A stretch of DNA of 64,000 nt from Rhodobacteraceae bacterium HTCC2083. GTDB taxonomy: Bacteria > Pseudomonadota > Alphaproteobacteria > Rhodobacterales > Rhodobacteraceae. The stretch lies in contig DS995276.1 of the NCBI GenBank assembly GCA_000156115.1, positions 438,017-502,016 of the forward strand, written 5' to 3'. The notes below the pieces were generated by a model, which saw only the letters and a program-made list of their open reading frames with translations, was not told the origin of the DNA and did not search any database. The translations under genes and the position numbers were made by a program. Below, piece after piece: positions 35,549-46,804 of the stretch; the first letter of the stretch is position 1; each line of letters begins with the position of its first letter.

Positions 35549-37266
35549 ACCGAGGCCAATTCATCAGCGCTGAGCGCATAGAGATCACTATCACCAACGC
35601 GCGCTTCACTCAGCAAACTAACGTGCTCTGGCAGCAATCGCGCCATATACACTGTCGCAAGTTTGGTGCGCGAACCTTTGCGCTGCTCGGTAATTGCTGC
35701 TTTCAAATGCACATAACCCCCAAGGACCCGTGCGAAAGCTTTCAAGTAAGGCACGGCCCCCGCAAAGCGCGTGTTCAGCGCATCTTGCGCCAGCATCCAC
35801 TCCGTGGTTTCGCGTAGGCTTTCGGTGGCTTCCCAAAGCGGTTCCGCCAAGGCTGGGCAAGCCTCGCGCGCAGCCTCGGTGAACTGTTCGACCTCGTCCA
35901 GCAAAGCGAAGGCCGCATCCCCACCATCCATCAATTTGCGAGCGACTAAATCCATCGCTTGGATGCCGTTTGTACCCTCGTAAATCGCCGTGACGCGCAC
36001 ATCGCGGTAGAATTGCGCAGCGCCCGTTTCTTCGATGAAGCCCATGCCGCCATGCACTTGCACACCCATTTCAGACACTCGCATACCTGTTTCTGTCCCG
36101 AAGGCTTTGGCAATCGGCGTGAGGAACGCAGCCTTCGCGCCCCAGCCGGAGGAGCCAGTCGCACTTTGCATATCAATCGCAGCCGCACACATCAGCGCAA
36201 TCGCGCGCGCTGCGAAAACATCAGCCTTCATCACAGCCAACATGCGACGCACGTCCGCGTGGTCCATAATTGTGCCTGTGCCATTTTCAATCGGGCTGCG
36301 CCCTTGTTTTCGCTCGCACGCGTAAATCATCGCCTTTTGCAAAGCGCCCTCAGCTGCACCAATGCCCTGACCGCCAACACCCAAACGCGCATTGTTCATC
36401 ATCGTGAACATCGCTCGCATACCGCCCGCTTCGGGTCCAACAAGCCAACCTTTCGCACCATCAAATTGCATTACAGCGGTCGGGCTGCCGTGCAGGCCCA
36501 TTTTATGCTCCAAGCTGACAACTTTAAGCGTATTCGCAACACCGGGATTGCCCGCATCATCGGGTAGGTACTTCGGCACCAAAAACAAGCTGATACCCTT
36601 CGTTCCCGCCACGCCATCAGGCAAACGCGCGAGGACCAGATGGCAGACGTTCTCGGCCACATCATGATCGCCCCAGCTAATGTAGATCTTCTGACCTGTC
36701 ACGCTGAAACTGCCGTCGCCATTGGGCTCAGCCTTTGAGCTTAGCGCGCCCACATCGCTACCCGCTTGCGGCTCCGTGAGGTTCATTGTGCCTGTCCACT
36801 CACCCGAGATCAGTTTCGGTAGATAGAGCGCTTTCAATTCATCAGAGGCGTGATGCTCCAACGCTTCGATCTGGCCTTGCGACATCAGCGGCGCGAGTTG
36901 CAGCGACAAACAGGCCCCCGCCATCATTTCGTTCACAGCCGTTGTCACGGTCATTGGCAGACCCATGCCACCAAATTCAGGCTGCGCGGACATGCCAATC
37001 CAACCACCCTCAGCAATCGCCTTAAACCCTTCCGCGAATCCCGGCGAGGTGCGCACAACGCCGTTTTCCAAATACGCAGGCGTTAGATCGCCATTGCGGT
37101 TCAACGGCGCAATCTTGTCTGCGCTTAGATGTCCGGCTTCGTTCAAAACTGCGGCTACAACGTCGCTTGTCGCATCCTCAAAGCGGTCTTGCGCTGCGAT
37201 CTCGCTGTAATTCACAACGTGATCAAAGAGGAACTGATACTCGGAAAGCGGGGCGCGATAGGACAT
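35545..37266 (-). CDS. Acyl-CoA dehydrogenase (large, C-terminal-domain family; DmdC-like)
   Basis: A 573-residue flavin dehydrogenase. Motifs in order are GWIGMSAQPEFGGMGLPM, TGTMNLTEPQAGSDVGAL, KIYISWGDHD, GLHGSPTAVMQFDGAKGWLVG, YRDVRVTAIYEGTNGIQAMDLVARKL, and a long C-terminal domain ending in YMARLLPE. It is bigger than ordinary 380-residue enzymes and matches the FadE/DmdC-like class. Roseobacters use DmdC (methylmercaptopropionyl-CoA dehydrogenase) for DMSP breakdown, but this assignment cannot be proven here; an ordinary medium or long-chain acyl-CoA substrate is equally possible. Confidence 0.88.
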   Translation of the reverse strand: MSYRAPLSEYQFLFDHVVNYSEIAAQDRFEDATSDVVAAVLNEAGHLSADKIAPLNRNGDLTPAYLENGVVRTSPGFAEGFKAIAEGGWIGMSAQPEFGGMGLPMTVTTAVNEMMAGACLSLQLAPLMSQGQIEALEHHASDELKALYLPKLISGEWTGTMNLTEPQAGSDVGALSSKAEPNGDGSFSVTGQKIYISWGDHDVAENVCHLVLARLPDGVAGTKGISLFLVPKYLPDDAGNPGVANTLKVVSLEHKMGLHGSPTAVMQFDGAKGWLVGPEAGGMRAMFTMMNNARLGVGGQGIGAAEGALQKAMIYACERKQGRSPIENGTGTIMDHADVRRMLAVMKADVFAARAIALMCAAAIDMQSATGSSGWGAKAAFLTPIAKAFGTETGMRVSEMGVQVHGGMGFIEETGAAQFYRDVRVTAIYEGTNGIQAMDLVARKLMDGGDAAFALLDEVEQFTEAAREACPALAEPLWEATESLRETTEWMLAQDALNTRFAGAVPYLKAFARVLGGYVHLKAAITEQRKGSRTKLATVYMARLLPEHVSLLSEARVGDSDLYALSADELASV

Positions 37267-37399
37267 GGCTGTTGTCTCTCTTCAATGTAATTTACAAGCG
37301 CGATAATGATACGTATTCCAGCGCGAGCCTGCGTATACCTACAAATCCACGCACGGGCCTCGCAATCGAAACGCAACGTCAAAGCAAGGATCCTCCTTT

Positions 37400-38332
37400 G
37401 TGACTGAACGGCTAAGCTCCACTTTCAGCGATATCGCGCGCGCGGCGGGGTTACTGTCGGACGGCAAGCTCGTCGCCTTCCCGACTGAGACTGTGTACGG
37501 TCTTGGTGCAGATGCGCGCGATGGTGAAGCCGTTGCCAAGATCTACGCAGCCAAGGGTCGGCCCAGTTTCAATCCATTGATCGTTCATGTAGCGGATGCG
37601 GATGCTGCGCGAACCTTTGGGGTTTGGTCCGACACAGCACAGCGCCTTGCGGATGCATTTTGGCCCGGCCCTGTGTCACTTGTTTTGCCCCTGCGCAAAC
37701 ATGCAGGCTTGAGTGACTTGGTGACTGCGGGCTTGGAGAGCGTCGCCCTTCGCGTGCCTGCGGGACATCTTGCACAAGACCTGCTGAATGCGTTTGGCGG
37801 TCCGATCGCAGCGCCTTCGGCCAATCCATCTGGGCGCATTAGTCCCACAACGCCAGAGCACGTGTTTGCTGGTCTAGATGGCAAGATTGCCGCTGTCTTA
37901 GATGGAGGTGCCTGTGCGGTTGGGGTGGAGTCGACAATTGTTGGTCTGACGGATCATCCCACGCTTTTGCGCGCAGGAGGTGCTTCACGCGAGACGATTG
38001 AGGAACGCCTTTGCTTTGAACTTGCTACCCCTGTGAGCGGGGAAATTTCTGCGCCTGGCCAGCTCGCCTCGCACTACGCACCTAACGCGAGTGTACGGTT
38101 AAATGTGGAAGATTGGCAGAGTGGTGAGAAAACTTTGGGCTTTGGCAAGATGGCCTGTGACTTGAACCTGTCTGAAAGCGGTAATCTGATCGAAGCCGCC
38201 GCCAATCTGTTTGGCCATTTGCATCTGCTTGATGCGATGGAAGGCACACGCATTGCGGTTGCGACGATCCCTGAAACTGGCCTTGGTGCTGCGATCAATG
38301 ATCGCCTACGCCGCGCCGCTGCGCCGCGTTAA
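37400..38332 (+). CDS. tsaC: L-threonylcarbamoyladenylate synthase (long Sua5/TsaC form)
   Basis: Makes the TC-AMP intermediate for the t6A37 modification of ANN-decoding tRNAs. The 310-residue protein starts at a GTG with AAGGA upstream. It has GKLVAFPTETVYGLGADA, KIYAAKGRPSFNPLIVH, FWPGPVSLVLP, APSANPSGRISPTTPEHV and the C-terminal Sua5 domain (SGEISAPGQLASHYAPNA). Divergent from the acyl-CoA dehydrogenase gene. Confidence 0.94.
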   Translation: MTERLSSTFSDIARAAGLLSDGKLVAFPTETVYGLGADARDGEAVAKIYAAKGRPSFNPLIVHVADADAARTFGVWSDTAQRLADAFWPGPVSLVLPLRKHAGLSDLVTAGLESVALRVPAGHLAQDLLNAFGGPIAAPSANPSGRISPTTPEHVFAGLDGKIAAVLDGGACAVGVESTIVGLTDHPTLLRAGGASRETIEERLCFELATPVSGEISAPGQLASHYAPNASVRLNVEDWQSGEKTLGFGKMACDLNLSESGNLIEAAANLFGHLHLLDAMEGTRIAVATIPETGLGAAINDRLRRAAAPR

Positions 38333-39480
38333 TCCGCGAGAAGGCGTGCTGCAAAATCGCCTTGCAAATATGTGAAGTGACCCCCTGACATCGTCGCTGC
38401 AATACGCCCTGTTGCGATCTCTTCCACGACAATATCCGCGCGCAAACCTGTCGAAATGCTGCCGCGATCTGCAAGCCCCAAAACCCGCGCTGGTCCTGCT
38501 GACAAAAAGCCCCACGCGGTTGGAAAGTCACACGCACCCTGCTCTACCAGCTTGCCGACAGATTGGCGCATAGCCGGATAATGATAGTCGGACGCCAAAG
38601 CATCACAGAGCCCATCACGGATCAAATCCAGCGCGGACACATTGCCCGCATGGCTACCCCCACGCATCACATTGGGTGCGCCCAGAATGATCTGCCCACC
38701 CGTGTCATGCGCCGCTTGTGCTGCTTCGCGCGTTTCTGGAAACTCGGAAATATGAGCGCCCATTGCTTGGAAATCCACACGGCCTTCAGCGCTGCGATCA
38801 TCGTGGCTCCCAAGTAAACATCCTTGGGAATGCAATCTCTTGGCAAACTCTGACAACGCGGCAGGAACTTCGGCACGCCGCTCATGTAACGCTTTCATCA
38901 AAGCCAAATGCGCCTCGGGGCTACGCCCGCTTTTCAACGCGGTCCCCGTCAAACGCGGTGGCTTGCGCCCCTCTTCCAGTCGTTTGTGTGGGATGTGATC
39001 GTTGAACACGGCATAACCGATGTCATGCGCTGCTATCATCTCCAGCATCTTTGGGTAGTCATCAATCATGTGTGTCTCAATGCGCAATTGGGCACGCATA
39101 TCGGTCAGCTGCTCCCCTCGCGTATGCGCCAATGCATCAAGAAACTTGCTGGCAAATTCGGGCGATCGCAGCCCACCTTCCCAGCTATAAAACTGCGCCA
39201 TAATGGCGGTCGAGATCCCGTTGCTTGCAAGATCTGCCTCTGCAGAAGCTAATCCCGCACGCATATCTGTCATCGCCCCGCGTCGCGGGGCTAAATGCCG
39301 CTCGAACCCATCGCCGTGAATATCGACGATGCCCGGAAGAATGCGAAACCCGAACGCATCGACACGCCGTTTGCTCGCCTGTTCAACGATAAGGCCACCG
39401 GCGAGCGATAGCGGCTCTTGTGTCAGCTCTGGTCCCAAAAGAACTTCGCCACGCTCCAGCGTCAGTTCAACGGGTTTCAT
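38329..39480 (-). CDS. phnM: Alpha-D-ribose 1-methylphosphonate 5-triphosphate diphosphatase (PhnM-like)
   Basis: A 383-residue amidohydrolase. The metal-binding [19 protein letters not shown] (His-x-Asp type), [18 protein letters not shown] and [13 protein letters not shown] follow the PhnM pattern. In the carbon-phosphorus lyase pathway it releases pyrophosphate from the ribose intermediate. No other phn gene occurs in this window, so it is an orphan here or a paralogue with another substrate. The start at 39480 lies 14 bases inside the lipase-like gene end, and its tail touches convergent tsaC. Confidence 0.88.
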   Translation of the reverse strand: MKPVELTLERGEVLLGPELTQEPLSLAGGLIVEQASKRRVDAFGFRILPGIVDIHGDGFERHLAPRRGAMTDMRAGLASAEADLASNGISTAIMAQFYSWEGGLRSPEFASKFLDALAHTRGEQLTDMRAQLRIETHMIDDYPKMLEMIAAHDIGYAVFNDHIPHKRLEEGRKPPRLTGTALKSGRSPEAHLALMKALHERRAEVPAALSEFAKRLHSQGCLLGSHDDRSAEGRVDFQAMGAHISEFPETREAAQAAHDTGGQIILGAPNVMRGGSHAGNVSALDLIRDGLCDALASDYHYPAMRQSVGKLVEQGACDFPTAWGFLSAGPARVLGLADRGSISTGLRADIVVEEIATGRIAATMSGGHFTYLQGDFAARLLAD

Positions 39481-40213
39481 CGCGATCTGCCAATTCTTGG
39501 ATCGCCGTGGACACCACATCACGCCAATCGAGATCAGGGTCAAAAGCGCCGTTCTCAAGGAACAAAATGGCTTGCGACATCACCCGAAAATTATTCATCA
39601 TAAACGTATGGGTCACAGGTAATGTGATATGCGCTTTCATACCCTCAAGCTTCGTTGAGGCGACTGAAACTTTACCATCATCCGGCCCTTCAAGCATCGC
39701 CGAGAAAAAAGGGTTGAGCGATTGATCTCCAGCGATAATACCGAGTTCAAAATCAGCCGAAGGCAGGCGATTTGGCAGACTGTTAGGCCCTGTCCCAAGC
39801 TGCATCCCAGCCGGGCCGTTGAACCAACCAAACGCATCGAAATCGCCTAAGACATCAACAATTTCAGTGCCATTGTTAGGCGGCGCTAGCATGACGACCC
39901 GACCCAAGTTTTCCGGCCGATTATCTTGCAACCATTCGCGCAGCAAAATGCCCCCCATAGAGTGGGTCACAAAATGAACTGTCTGTTCGCCACATTCCTC
40001 CACCGCTTCTGGTAGGGTGATGTCGACTAAGGTTTGCACCGTGGCTTTCGTTGACGGATAGCCCGGACGCACCGCGTCAAAGCCGCGTTCGCGCAGAACT
40101 TGTTCCATCAAGGCAAAGGAGGATTCCGTACGCGCGAGGCCATGTAACAGCACAACGCAGTCCGCTGCAGCGGAAAGCGGGCAAAGTGCAAAGGCGAGCG
40201 CGTATTTGAACAT
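39467..40213 (-). CDS. Alpha/beta hydrolase, lipase-like, secreted
   Basis: A 248-residue protein with a short signal peptide ([19 protein letters not shown]). It has the oxyanion segment [15 protein letters not shown] and the nucleophile elbow [15 protein letters not shown] with catalytic Ser. [13 protein letters not shown] and a late His in PVTHTFMM follow. This resembles triacylglycerol lipase/PGAP1-like hydrolases of the periplasm. Natural substrate unknown. Its 3' end overlaps the phnM start. Confidence 0.83.
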   Translation of the reverse strand: MFKYALAFALCPLSAAADCVVLLHGLARTESSFALMEQVLRERGFDAVRPGYPSTKATVQTLVDITLPEAVEECGEQTVHFVTHSMGGILLREWLQDNRPENLGRVVMLAPPNNGTEIVDVLGDFDAFGWFNGPAGMQLGTGPNSLPNRLPSADFELGIIAGDQSLNPFFSAMLEGPDDGKVSVASTKLEGMKAHITLPVTHTFMMNNFRVMSQAILFLENGAFDPDLDWRDVVSTAIQELADRDETR

Positions 40214-40277
40214 CTGTCTTAGTTAGGGACTTTTGCGCGTGGACTAAAGGGGTTTGTCACGATTGGCATGTCACCGC

Positions 40278-41117
40278 TTATGTCTTGAGCGCTTGTGCAT
40301 AAATCGTCAGACCCACACCGCACAGCACGAACAATGTTGCGATCACAAAACGCAAGGACAGTGCTTCACCCGACAACACTGCCCCACCAAGTGCTGCAAT
40401 GATTGGCACGGTGAGTTGCGCAACTGACGCGGTCGGCATGCTGATCGATGGCAAGACCTTGTACCATAACGCGTAGCCCATGCCTGATGTGGCAGCGCCA
40501 GAGAGAATCGCAAGCGCTGCGCCACGCCAGCTGATCGCGTCGGGTAAGATCAGCCAAACCATAATGCTCACAGGTGCTGCGAGGATAAACGCCAAGCTGG
40601 TCGCGCCAATCGGATCCGTGCTGCGCGCGCCAGCAAGTGTGTAAAACGTCCAACCAAGCGCAGAGATCAACATCAAGCTCGCCCCCGTTTTATCGAGCAC
40701 TGTGCTTTGATCAGGCCAGAGCAAATAGCATAGCCCTGCGAAGGCCAACATGGCCCCAAGCCAACTAAGCGGCCCAATCTTCTGGCCGCGCATCAAAGTC
40801 ACCGCGAAGGAAATCACCTGCACACCGCCGAATAATATCAACGCGCCTGCGCCGGTTGGCAAAGTGATGTAGGCATAGGAAAACGCAAGTGCGTAGAGAG
40901 TGAGCATGCTCGCGCTCCAGACCGCGTGTTGGTTCAATTTGGGGCGCGAGTCTTGTCTAATCCATATGAGTAATCCCAACAACAGTGCACCCGACAAAAG
41001 GCGGATGGCTGCGTAGCCTGCGGGTCCCGTGTCACCCGGCGAAAGCGCCAGCCGGTTCAGGATCGAGTTGAACGCAAAAGCCGTCATCGTCAACGCAATC
41101 AACCAAAACACCTTCAT
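40278..41117 (-). CDS. EamA/DMT-family transporter
   Basis: A 279-residue, ten-helix membrane protein. It shows the two repeated EamA halves: FAFNSILNRLALSPGDTGPAGYAAIRLLSGALLLG, and later GATSLAFILAAPVSIMVWLIL with MGYALWYKVLP and VPIIAALGGAVLSGE. Substrate not predictable, possibly a metabolite or amino acid. It sits 13 bases downstream of chrA, suggesting cotranscription with the chromate genes. Confidence 0.85.
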   Translation of the reverse strand: MKVFWLIALTMTAFAFNSILNRLALSPGDTGPAGYAAIRLLSGALLLGLLIWIRQDSRPKLNQHAVWSASMLTLYALAFSYAYITLPTGAGALILFGGVQVISFAVTLMRGQKIGPLSWLGAMLAFAGLCYLLWPDQSTVLDKTGASLMLISALGWTFYTLAGARSTDPIGATSLAFILAAPVSIMVWLILPDAISWRGAALAILSGAATSGMGYALWYKVLPSISMPTASVAQLTVPIIAALGGAVLSGEALSLRFVIATLFVLCGVGLTIYAQALKT

Positions 41118-41130
41118 ACCCCAATCACCT

Positions 41131-42366
41131 TCATATCAAAGACACGCCCAATGCCAGTAACGCAGAAATTGCGAGCACTTTGAGTAAGCCAATATTCAGT
41201 CTTAACAGCAAAATTGCGGCTACAACGCTCAATACCAAAGTGCGCCAATCCAAGGTAACAAAATCAGGGACCCAACCATAGTTCGCGCGTTCAACATCTG
41301 CGAATATGACATTCAAAGCGAACCAGATCGAGAGGTTCGCGATCACTCCTACGACAGCCGCCGTGATCGCAGATAGCGCACCGCTCAGACGTGGCTGCGC
41401 AGAGATCAATGCGATGTAGGGCGCGCCCGCGAAAATCCACAAGAAACACGGAACGAACGTTGCCCAAAGCGTGACACAGGCCGCAAGCACAGCCAAGCTG
41501 GTGCCACCCGTGTTGTAGCCTGCCAGAAACCCCACAAATTGGGTCACCAAGATCAGTGGGCCGGGTGTGGTTTCGGCCAGCCCAAGTCCGTCGATCATCT
41601 CATCTGCACTGACCCAATTGAGATTTTGCACCACCTCTTGCCCCATAAAGGCCAGAACAGCATAAGCGCCACCAAAGGTAACAGTCGCGAGTTTGGAAAA
41701 GAAGATCGCTAGTTGAAATAGGAAATCTTGACCGATGATGAGGCCCAGAAACAGGATCGGGGCCCACCAAATTGTGAGCCAGATCAGGATCGTCATCGCG
41801 GTTTGTGAGAATGGAACGCGGGGTGTCGAAATATGCGACGCTTTTGGCGTGGTCAGATACCCGATCAAAGCCGCCACGCTGATGACGGCCGGAAACGGCA
41901 AGGCAAAGACGAAGATGGCGATAAAACTCGCGATGGCTAATGCCCAATGTAGACTTGACTTAAACGCGCGTTTCGCAACTTTGATGAGCGCTTCAAGAAC
42001 GACCGCAAGCACTGCGGCCTTCACACCCAAGAACAGTGTTTGCACGACGGGAACGTCCCCGTAAGCCACATAAATCGCCCCAAGGGCGAGGATCACCAGC
42101 GCACCGGGCAACACGAACAAAAGTCCTGCGATAAGGCCACCCAAGGTGCCCCTCAAGCGCCAACCTGAATAGGTTGCCAATTGCATCGCTTCTGGTCCGG
42201 GAAGTAACATGCAGAATGACAATCCCGACAAGAAATCCTGTTCACTCAGCCATTTTCGGCTTTCGACCAATTCTTTGTGCATCAAGGCGATTTGCGCGGC
42301 TGGACCTCCGAATGACAGGCAACCTATCTTGCCAAATGTGCGCACCAAATCTGATAGTGGTGTCAT
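41131..42366 (-). CDS. chrA: Chromate efflux transporter
   Basis: A 411-residue membrane protein of the CHR family, long form with two duplicated halves. The first has GKIGCLSFGGPAAQIALMHKELVE and LPGPEAMQLATYSGWRLRGTLGG. The second has FSKLATVTFGGAYAVLAFMGQEVVQ and GLAETTPGPLILVTQFVGFLAGY. The FGGP and TTPGP motifs are the family signatures. Pumps chromate out of the cell. The start at 42366 overlaps the ChrB-like gene by 4 bases. Confidence 0.93.
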   Translation of the reverse strand: MTPLSDLVRTFGKIGCLSFGGPAAQIALMHKELVESRKWLSEQDFLSGLSFCMLLPGPEAMQLATYSGWRLRGTLGGLIAGLLFVLPGALVILALGAIYVAYGDVPVVQTLFLGVKAAVLAVVLEALIKVAKRAFKSSLHWALAIASFIAIFVFALPFPAVISVAALIGYLTTPKASHISTPRVPFSQTAMTILIWLTIWWAPILFLGLIIGQDFLFQLAIFFSKLATVTFGGAYAVLAFMGQEVVQNLNWVSADEMIDGLGLAETTPGPLILVTQFVGFLAGYNTGGTSLAVLAACVTLWATFVPCFLWIFAGAPYIALISAQPRLSGALSAITAAVVGVIANLSIWFALNVIFADVERANYGWVPDFVTLDWRTLVLSVVAAILLLRLNIGLLKVLAISALLALGVSLI

Positions 42367-43169
42367 GCAGTGCCTCCGTGCACGGCCCAGTCGTGGGTCT
42401 CGCCCTGAGCATCTCGTGCCCACCGATAAAGCGCATCATAGAGTGGCATCGCTGCTTCTAATTGCTCAAGATCGTCGCGGTACATGCGCGACAGTCCAAG
42501 CGAAATGGCAAGTAGACCGACTGCTTCGGGCGCGCTCGCTTGTGTTGTGCCATCTGCCGCGCGAATGACCGCCGCCATCGCGTGCAACGCAGGATGATCG
42601 AGGCCATAACCTGCGAGCATCGCATCGAAACTGCATGTGTTCTCGCGATGGCTAAGCTCAGCACCCTCCACGTCAAAAGGGGTTGCATTGAACTTCTCTG
42701 CAACCGCTAGCACTTCGGACGGGGCCACAAACAAGAAACGGGCATCAGGATCAATGAAACGTCGGATCAACCATGGGCACGCTATCCGATCAACTTTGGG
42801 GCGGTGTCGTGTGACCCAAAGCCCGCCACGTGCAGGCAAGCGATCCGCTTGGAGCAGTGTCCCACCAAAATCGCGCCAACCGAAAATGCTGCCTTCCAAC
42901 ACCTCGGCGTCCGCGCCCTGTGTGCGTAGCAGCGCCATTGCCCCCTGCGACAGTTTCTTGCCTTTTTGGCAAATCACAACCGTCTTGCGCCCTTGCAGAT
43001 TGGGCAGCAATTCTTCGATCTGCGTGAAAGGATGGCGAAACGAAGTTGGGATAAGTCTGGGATCTTGCGCAAAGTCTTGATCGATACAAATATCAACAAG
43101 CGCAGGGGCATCAGGTGTTCCGATCAGCCGCGCAAGCTGCGCGGGCTTCATAGTATTAGGAGCGGTCAT
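42363..43169 (-). CDS. Rhodanese-ChrB-like chromate resistance protein
   Basis: A 268-residue two-part protein. Residues 1-110 are rhodanese-like, with a candidate active-site Cys in KTVVICQKGKKLSQGA. From about residue 115 it matches the ChrB C-terminal domain: LWVTRHRPKVDRIACPWLIRRFIDPDARFLFV, HRENTCSFDAMLAGYGL, and LGLSRMYRDDLEQLEAAMPLYDALYRWA. ChrB proteins sense chromate or assist resistance. The link with chrA is coupling by ATGA. Confidence 0.87.
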   Translation of the reverse strand: MTAPNTMKPAQLARLIGTPDAPALVDICIDQDFAQDPRLIPTSFRHPFTQIEELLPNLQGRKTVVICQKGKKLSQGAMALLRTQGADAEVLEGSIFGWRDFGGTLLQADRLPARGGLWVTRHRPKVDRIACPWLIRRFIDPDARFLFVAPSEVLAVAEKFNATPFDVEGAELSHRENTCSFDAMLAGYGLDHPALHAMAAVIRAADGTTQASAPEAVGLLAISLGLSRMYRDDLEQLEAAMPLYDALYRWARDAQGETHDWAVHGGTA

Positions 43170-43255
43170 GTCGCGTCCTCCCATGGTTTGGGTGTTAATT
43201 CAGGACGCGAAACTTTGGCCGAAGCCTCACGGGGTGTTCGCGAGCCCCTTAGCGG

Positions 43256-44299
43256 TCAAAATGTGAGAACCCTACTTGGATGTAAACTATGGGCTTCTTT
43301 GAACGAAACGAGACGGTTCTTGGACGCATCCCAAAGATCCAAACGCGCGCAACGTAAGCTCTGTCGTAGGGTCATTCGACCGCAATGAACCAGTTCTTCG
43401 TTATCGCGCAGCACATCGGTAAGCCGATAAAACGGGATGCGACTATAAAGGTGGTGCACGTGGTGGATGCCGATGTTTGCGGTGAACCAGCGTAGAACAA
43501 CGGGTAAATCATAGTGCGAACTGCCTTCAAGCGCGGCTTCATGCAATTTCCAGTCTTCAGTATTCTTCCAATGCGTTTCTTCGAATTGATGCTGCACATA
43601 AAACAGCCAAACCCCGACGGAAGCGGCCAATAAAACAGTTGGGAGCGTGACAAAGACAAGGGCTTGCCAGCCACCAAAGAACACGATCAGAAACACCACA
43701 AACGCCATCGCGGCATTGGTGCCCATCGCGGAAATCCAATATTTCCTGCCTTGCGACATCAGACCAAGCGGTAAACGGTTTTGCAGAACGAACAAATAGC
43801 TCGGCCCAAGACCAAACATAACGGCTGGATGACGATAAAGACGATACATGAAACGCTTAAGCGGTGTGCGCGCATTATACTCTTCAACCGTCAACGTCAT
43901 CACATCGCCAATGCCACGATGATCAAGATCACCTGCGTGGCTATGATGGATCGAATGCGTGCGTCGCCAAACATCATAGGGGGTCAATGTGAACACCCCC
44001 AAGACCCGTCCAACCCAATCGCTCAAAGTGCGATTGTCAAAGAAAGAACCGTGCCCGCAATCGTGCTGTATGCAGAACATGCGCAGCAGAAAACCACCGT
44101 TCAATAGGGCAATGAAAAAGGCAGCGGTATAACTGAACGATGCCATATAACAGGCCGCGGCCCAGAGAGCGACGAAAGGAATCACGCTCACACCAAGTTC
44201 ATAGCTACTACGCAATGTGTTTGGTTCGCGGTACTTAGCGAGGACGGAAACCCATTCGCGGGCTTCGCGTTGATTGTGAGTACGGGGATCGTTGGACAT
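43256..44299 (-). CDS. Fatty acid desaturase, membrane type
   Basis: A 347-residue protein with four likely membrane helices and the three histidine clusters of acyl-lipid desaturases: QHDCGHGSFF, RRTHSIHHSHAGD, and NIGIHHVHHLYSRIP. The diiron oxidase introduces a double bond into membrane lipid chains. It is not coupled to neighbours; intergenic sequence lies on both sides. The exact positional specificity cannot be read. Confidence 0.88.
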   Translation of the reverse strand: MSNDPRTHNQREAREWVSVLAKYREPNTLRSSYELGVSVIPFVALWAAACYMASFSYTAAFFIALLNGGFLLRMFCIQHDCGHGSFFDNRTLSDWVGRVLGVFTLTPYDVWRRTHSIHHSHAGDLDHRGIGDVMTLTVEEYNARTPLKRFMYRLYRHPAVMFGLGPSYLFVLQNRLPLGLMSQGRKYWISAMGTNAAMAFVVFLIVFFGGWQALVFVTLPTVLLAASVGVWLFYVQHQFEETHWKNTEDWKLHEAALEGSSHYDLPVVLRWFTANIGIHHVHHLYSRIPFYRLTDVLRDNEELVHCGRMTLRQSLRCARLDLWDASKNRLVSFKEAHSLHPSRVLTF

Positions 44300-44560
44300 T
44301 TACGGCTCGTTGTTCGGTTTGTTTCCATTGCGATAAAGCGAATATCTGTGTTTAGCAAACAAGCATTTGTGCGCTTGCGAAAACTTGACGCGATTTATGG
44401 TATAATTCCAAGACATTTCAAGCTTGTGAACGGCGGTGAAGCAATTTGAGTTCATTAGTTTGGCAAAGCACTCAAACGGAAAGAGGCCGCCCGAAGGCGA
44501 CCTCTTGAATAGTCTCCAGTATGGAGGCTGATCTAGCAATTCAACATAAGATGAATGTGC
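44300..44560. other. Spacer between the desaturase and groEL
   Basis: About 260 bases. It holds the groEL terminator (44481-44507) and the likely promoter region of the desaturase. No convincing gene is seen. Confidence 0.4.
44481..44507 (-). terminator. Intrinsic terminator of the groES-groEL operon
   Basis: On the minus strand AAGAGGTCGCC, loop TTCG, GGCGGCCTCTT form an 11-pair stem with one G-T pair. TTTCCGTTT follows. It sits 54 bases after the groEL stop. Confidence 0.8.
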
Positions 44561-46225
<1,665 letters not shown>

Positions 46226-46261
46226 TTAATTTAAATTGTAGGTATGAAGAGGAAGGCCGTC

Positions 46262-46549
46262 TTAGGAAAGAATTCCCAGAACGTCGCTTTCCTTCATCAT
46301 CAACAGCTCTTCGCCGTCGACGGACACTTCTGTGCCGGACCATTTGCCGAACAACACGCGGTCGCCGTCTTTGACTGCCATTTCGATCAGCTCACCGCTG
46401 TCTTTGCGCGCGCCGTCGCCACACGCAACGATAACGCCCTCAGCAGGCTTTTCTTTTGCGCTATCAGGGATAATCAATCCGCCAGCAGTTTTCTCTTCGC
46501 CTTCTGTACGACGAACCAACACGCGATCGTGAAGTGGTTTCAATGCCAT
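46262..46549 (-). CDS. groES: Co-chaperonin GroES (Hsp10)
   Basis: The 95-residue protein opens [27 protein letters not shown] and has [12 protein letters not shown] and [13 protein letters not shown] with the tail [15 protein letters not shown], the full GroES pattern. It caps the GroEL ring. It is first in the operon, behind the CIRCE operator. Confidence 0.99.
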   Translation of the reverse strand: MALKPLHDRVLVRRTEGEEKTAGGLIIPDSAKEKPAEGVIVACGDGARKDSGELIEMAVKDGDRVLFGKWSGTEVSVDGEELLMMKESDVLGILS

Positions 46550-46615
46550 CTTTGCAGCTCCTTAAGCTCAAATGGTTACAATTTCGTCCCCAAGCCCTAA
46601 GGCTCTTCGCGGGCA

Positions 46616-46642
46616 TTAGCACTCATAGGGGTCGAGTGCTAA
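46616..46642. promoter_or_regulatory. CIRCE operator
   Basis: TTAGCACTC, a 9-base spacer, and GAGTGCTAA form the perfect 9-bp inverted repeat. This is the binding site of the heat-shock repressor HrcA. It lies between the groES start and its promoter, so HrcA would block transcription. Confidence 0.97.
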
Positions 46643-46649
46643 CAGTGCA

Positions 46650-46678
46650 TAGTTAGGAATGCTTTTGAAATGAGTCAA
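46650..46678 (-). promoter_or_regulatory. Sigma-70-type promoter of groES-groEL
   Basis: On the minus strand TTGACT (46673-46678) and TAACTA (46650-46655) are spaced by exactly 17 bases and sit immediately upstream of CIRCE. Confidence 0.82.
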
Positions 46679-46721
46679 CAGCCCTGCGAAAAACTTTCGT
46701 CAGTTTTTTGGGCGGGATTTA

Positions 46722-46753
46722 CCAGCGCCTTACTTAAAAGGTTGAGGCGCTGG
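46722..46753. repeat. Inverted repeat after the M3 peptidase gene
   Basis: CCAGCGCCT and AGGCGCTGG are perfect inverse copies (9 bp) around a 14-base spacer. It may act as a terminator for the M3 gene, but no T-run directly follows on the minus strand. Confidence 0.45.
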
Positions 46754-46804
46754 CAGATAGGTCAGAATTTGATCTTATTTGGCAGGATGAAGCAGGGCCT
46801 GGCG

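Noticed and set aside
44300-44539. A 79-codon frame between the desaturase and groEL
   Set aside because: It spans the groEL terminator, and has no conserved features or good start signal.
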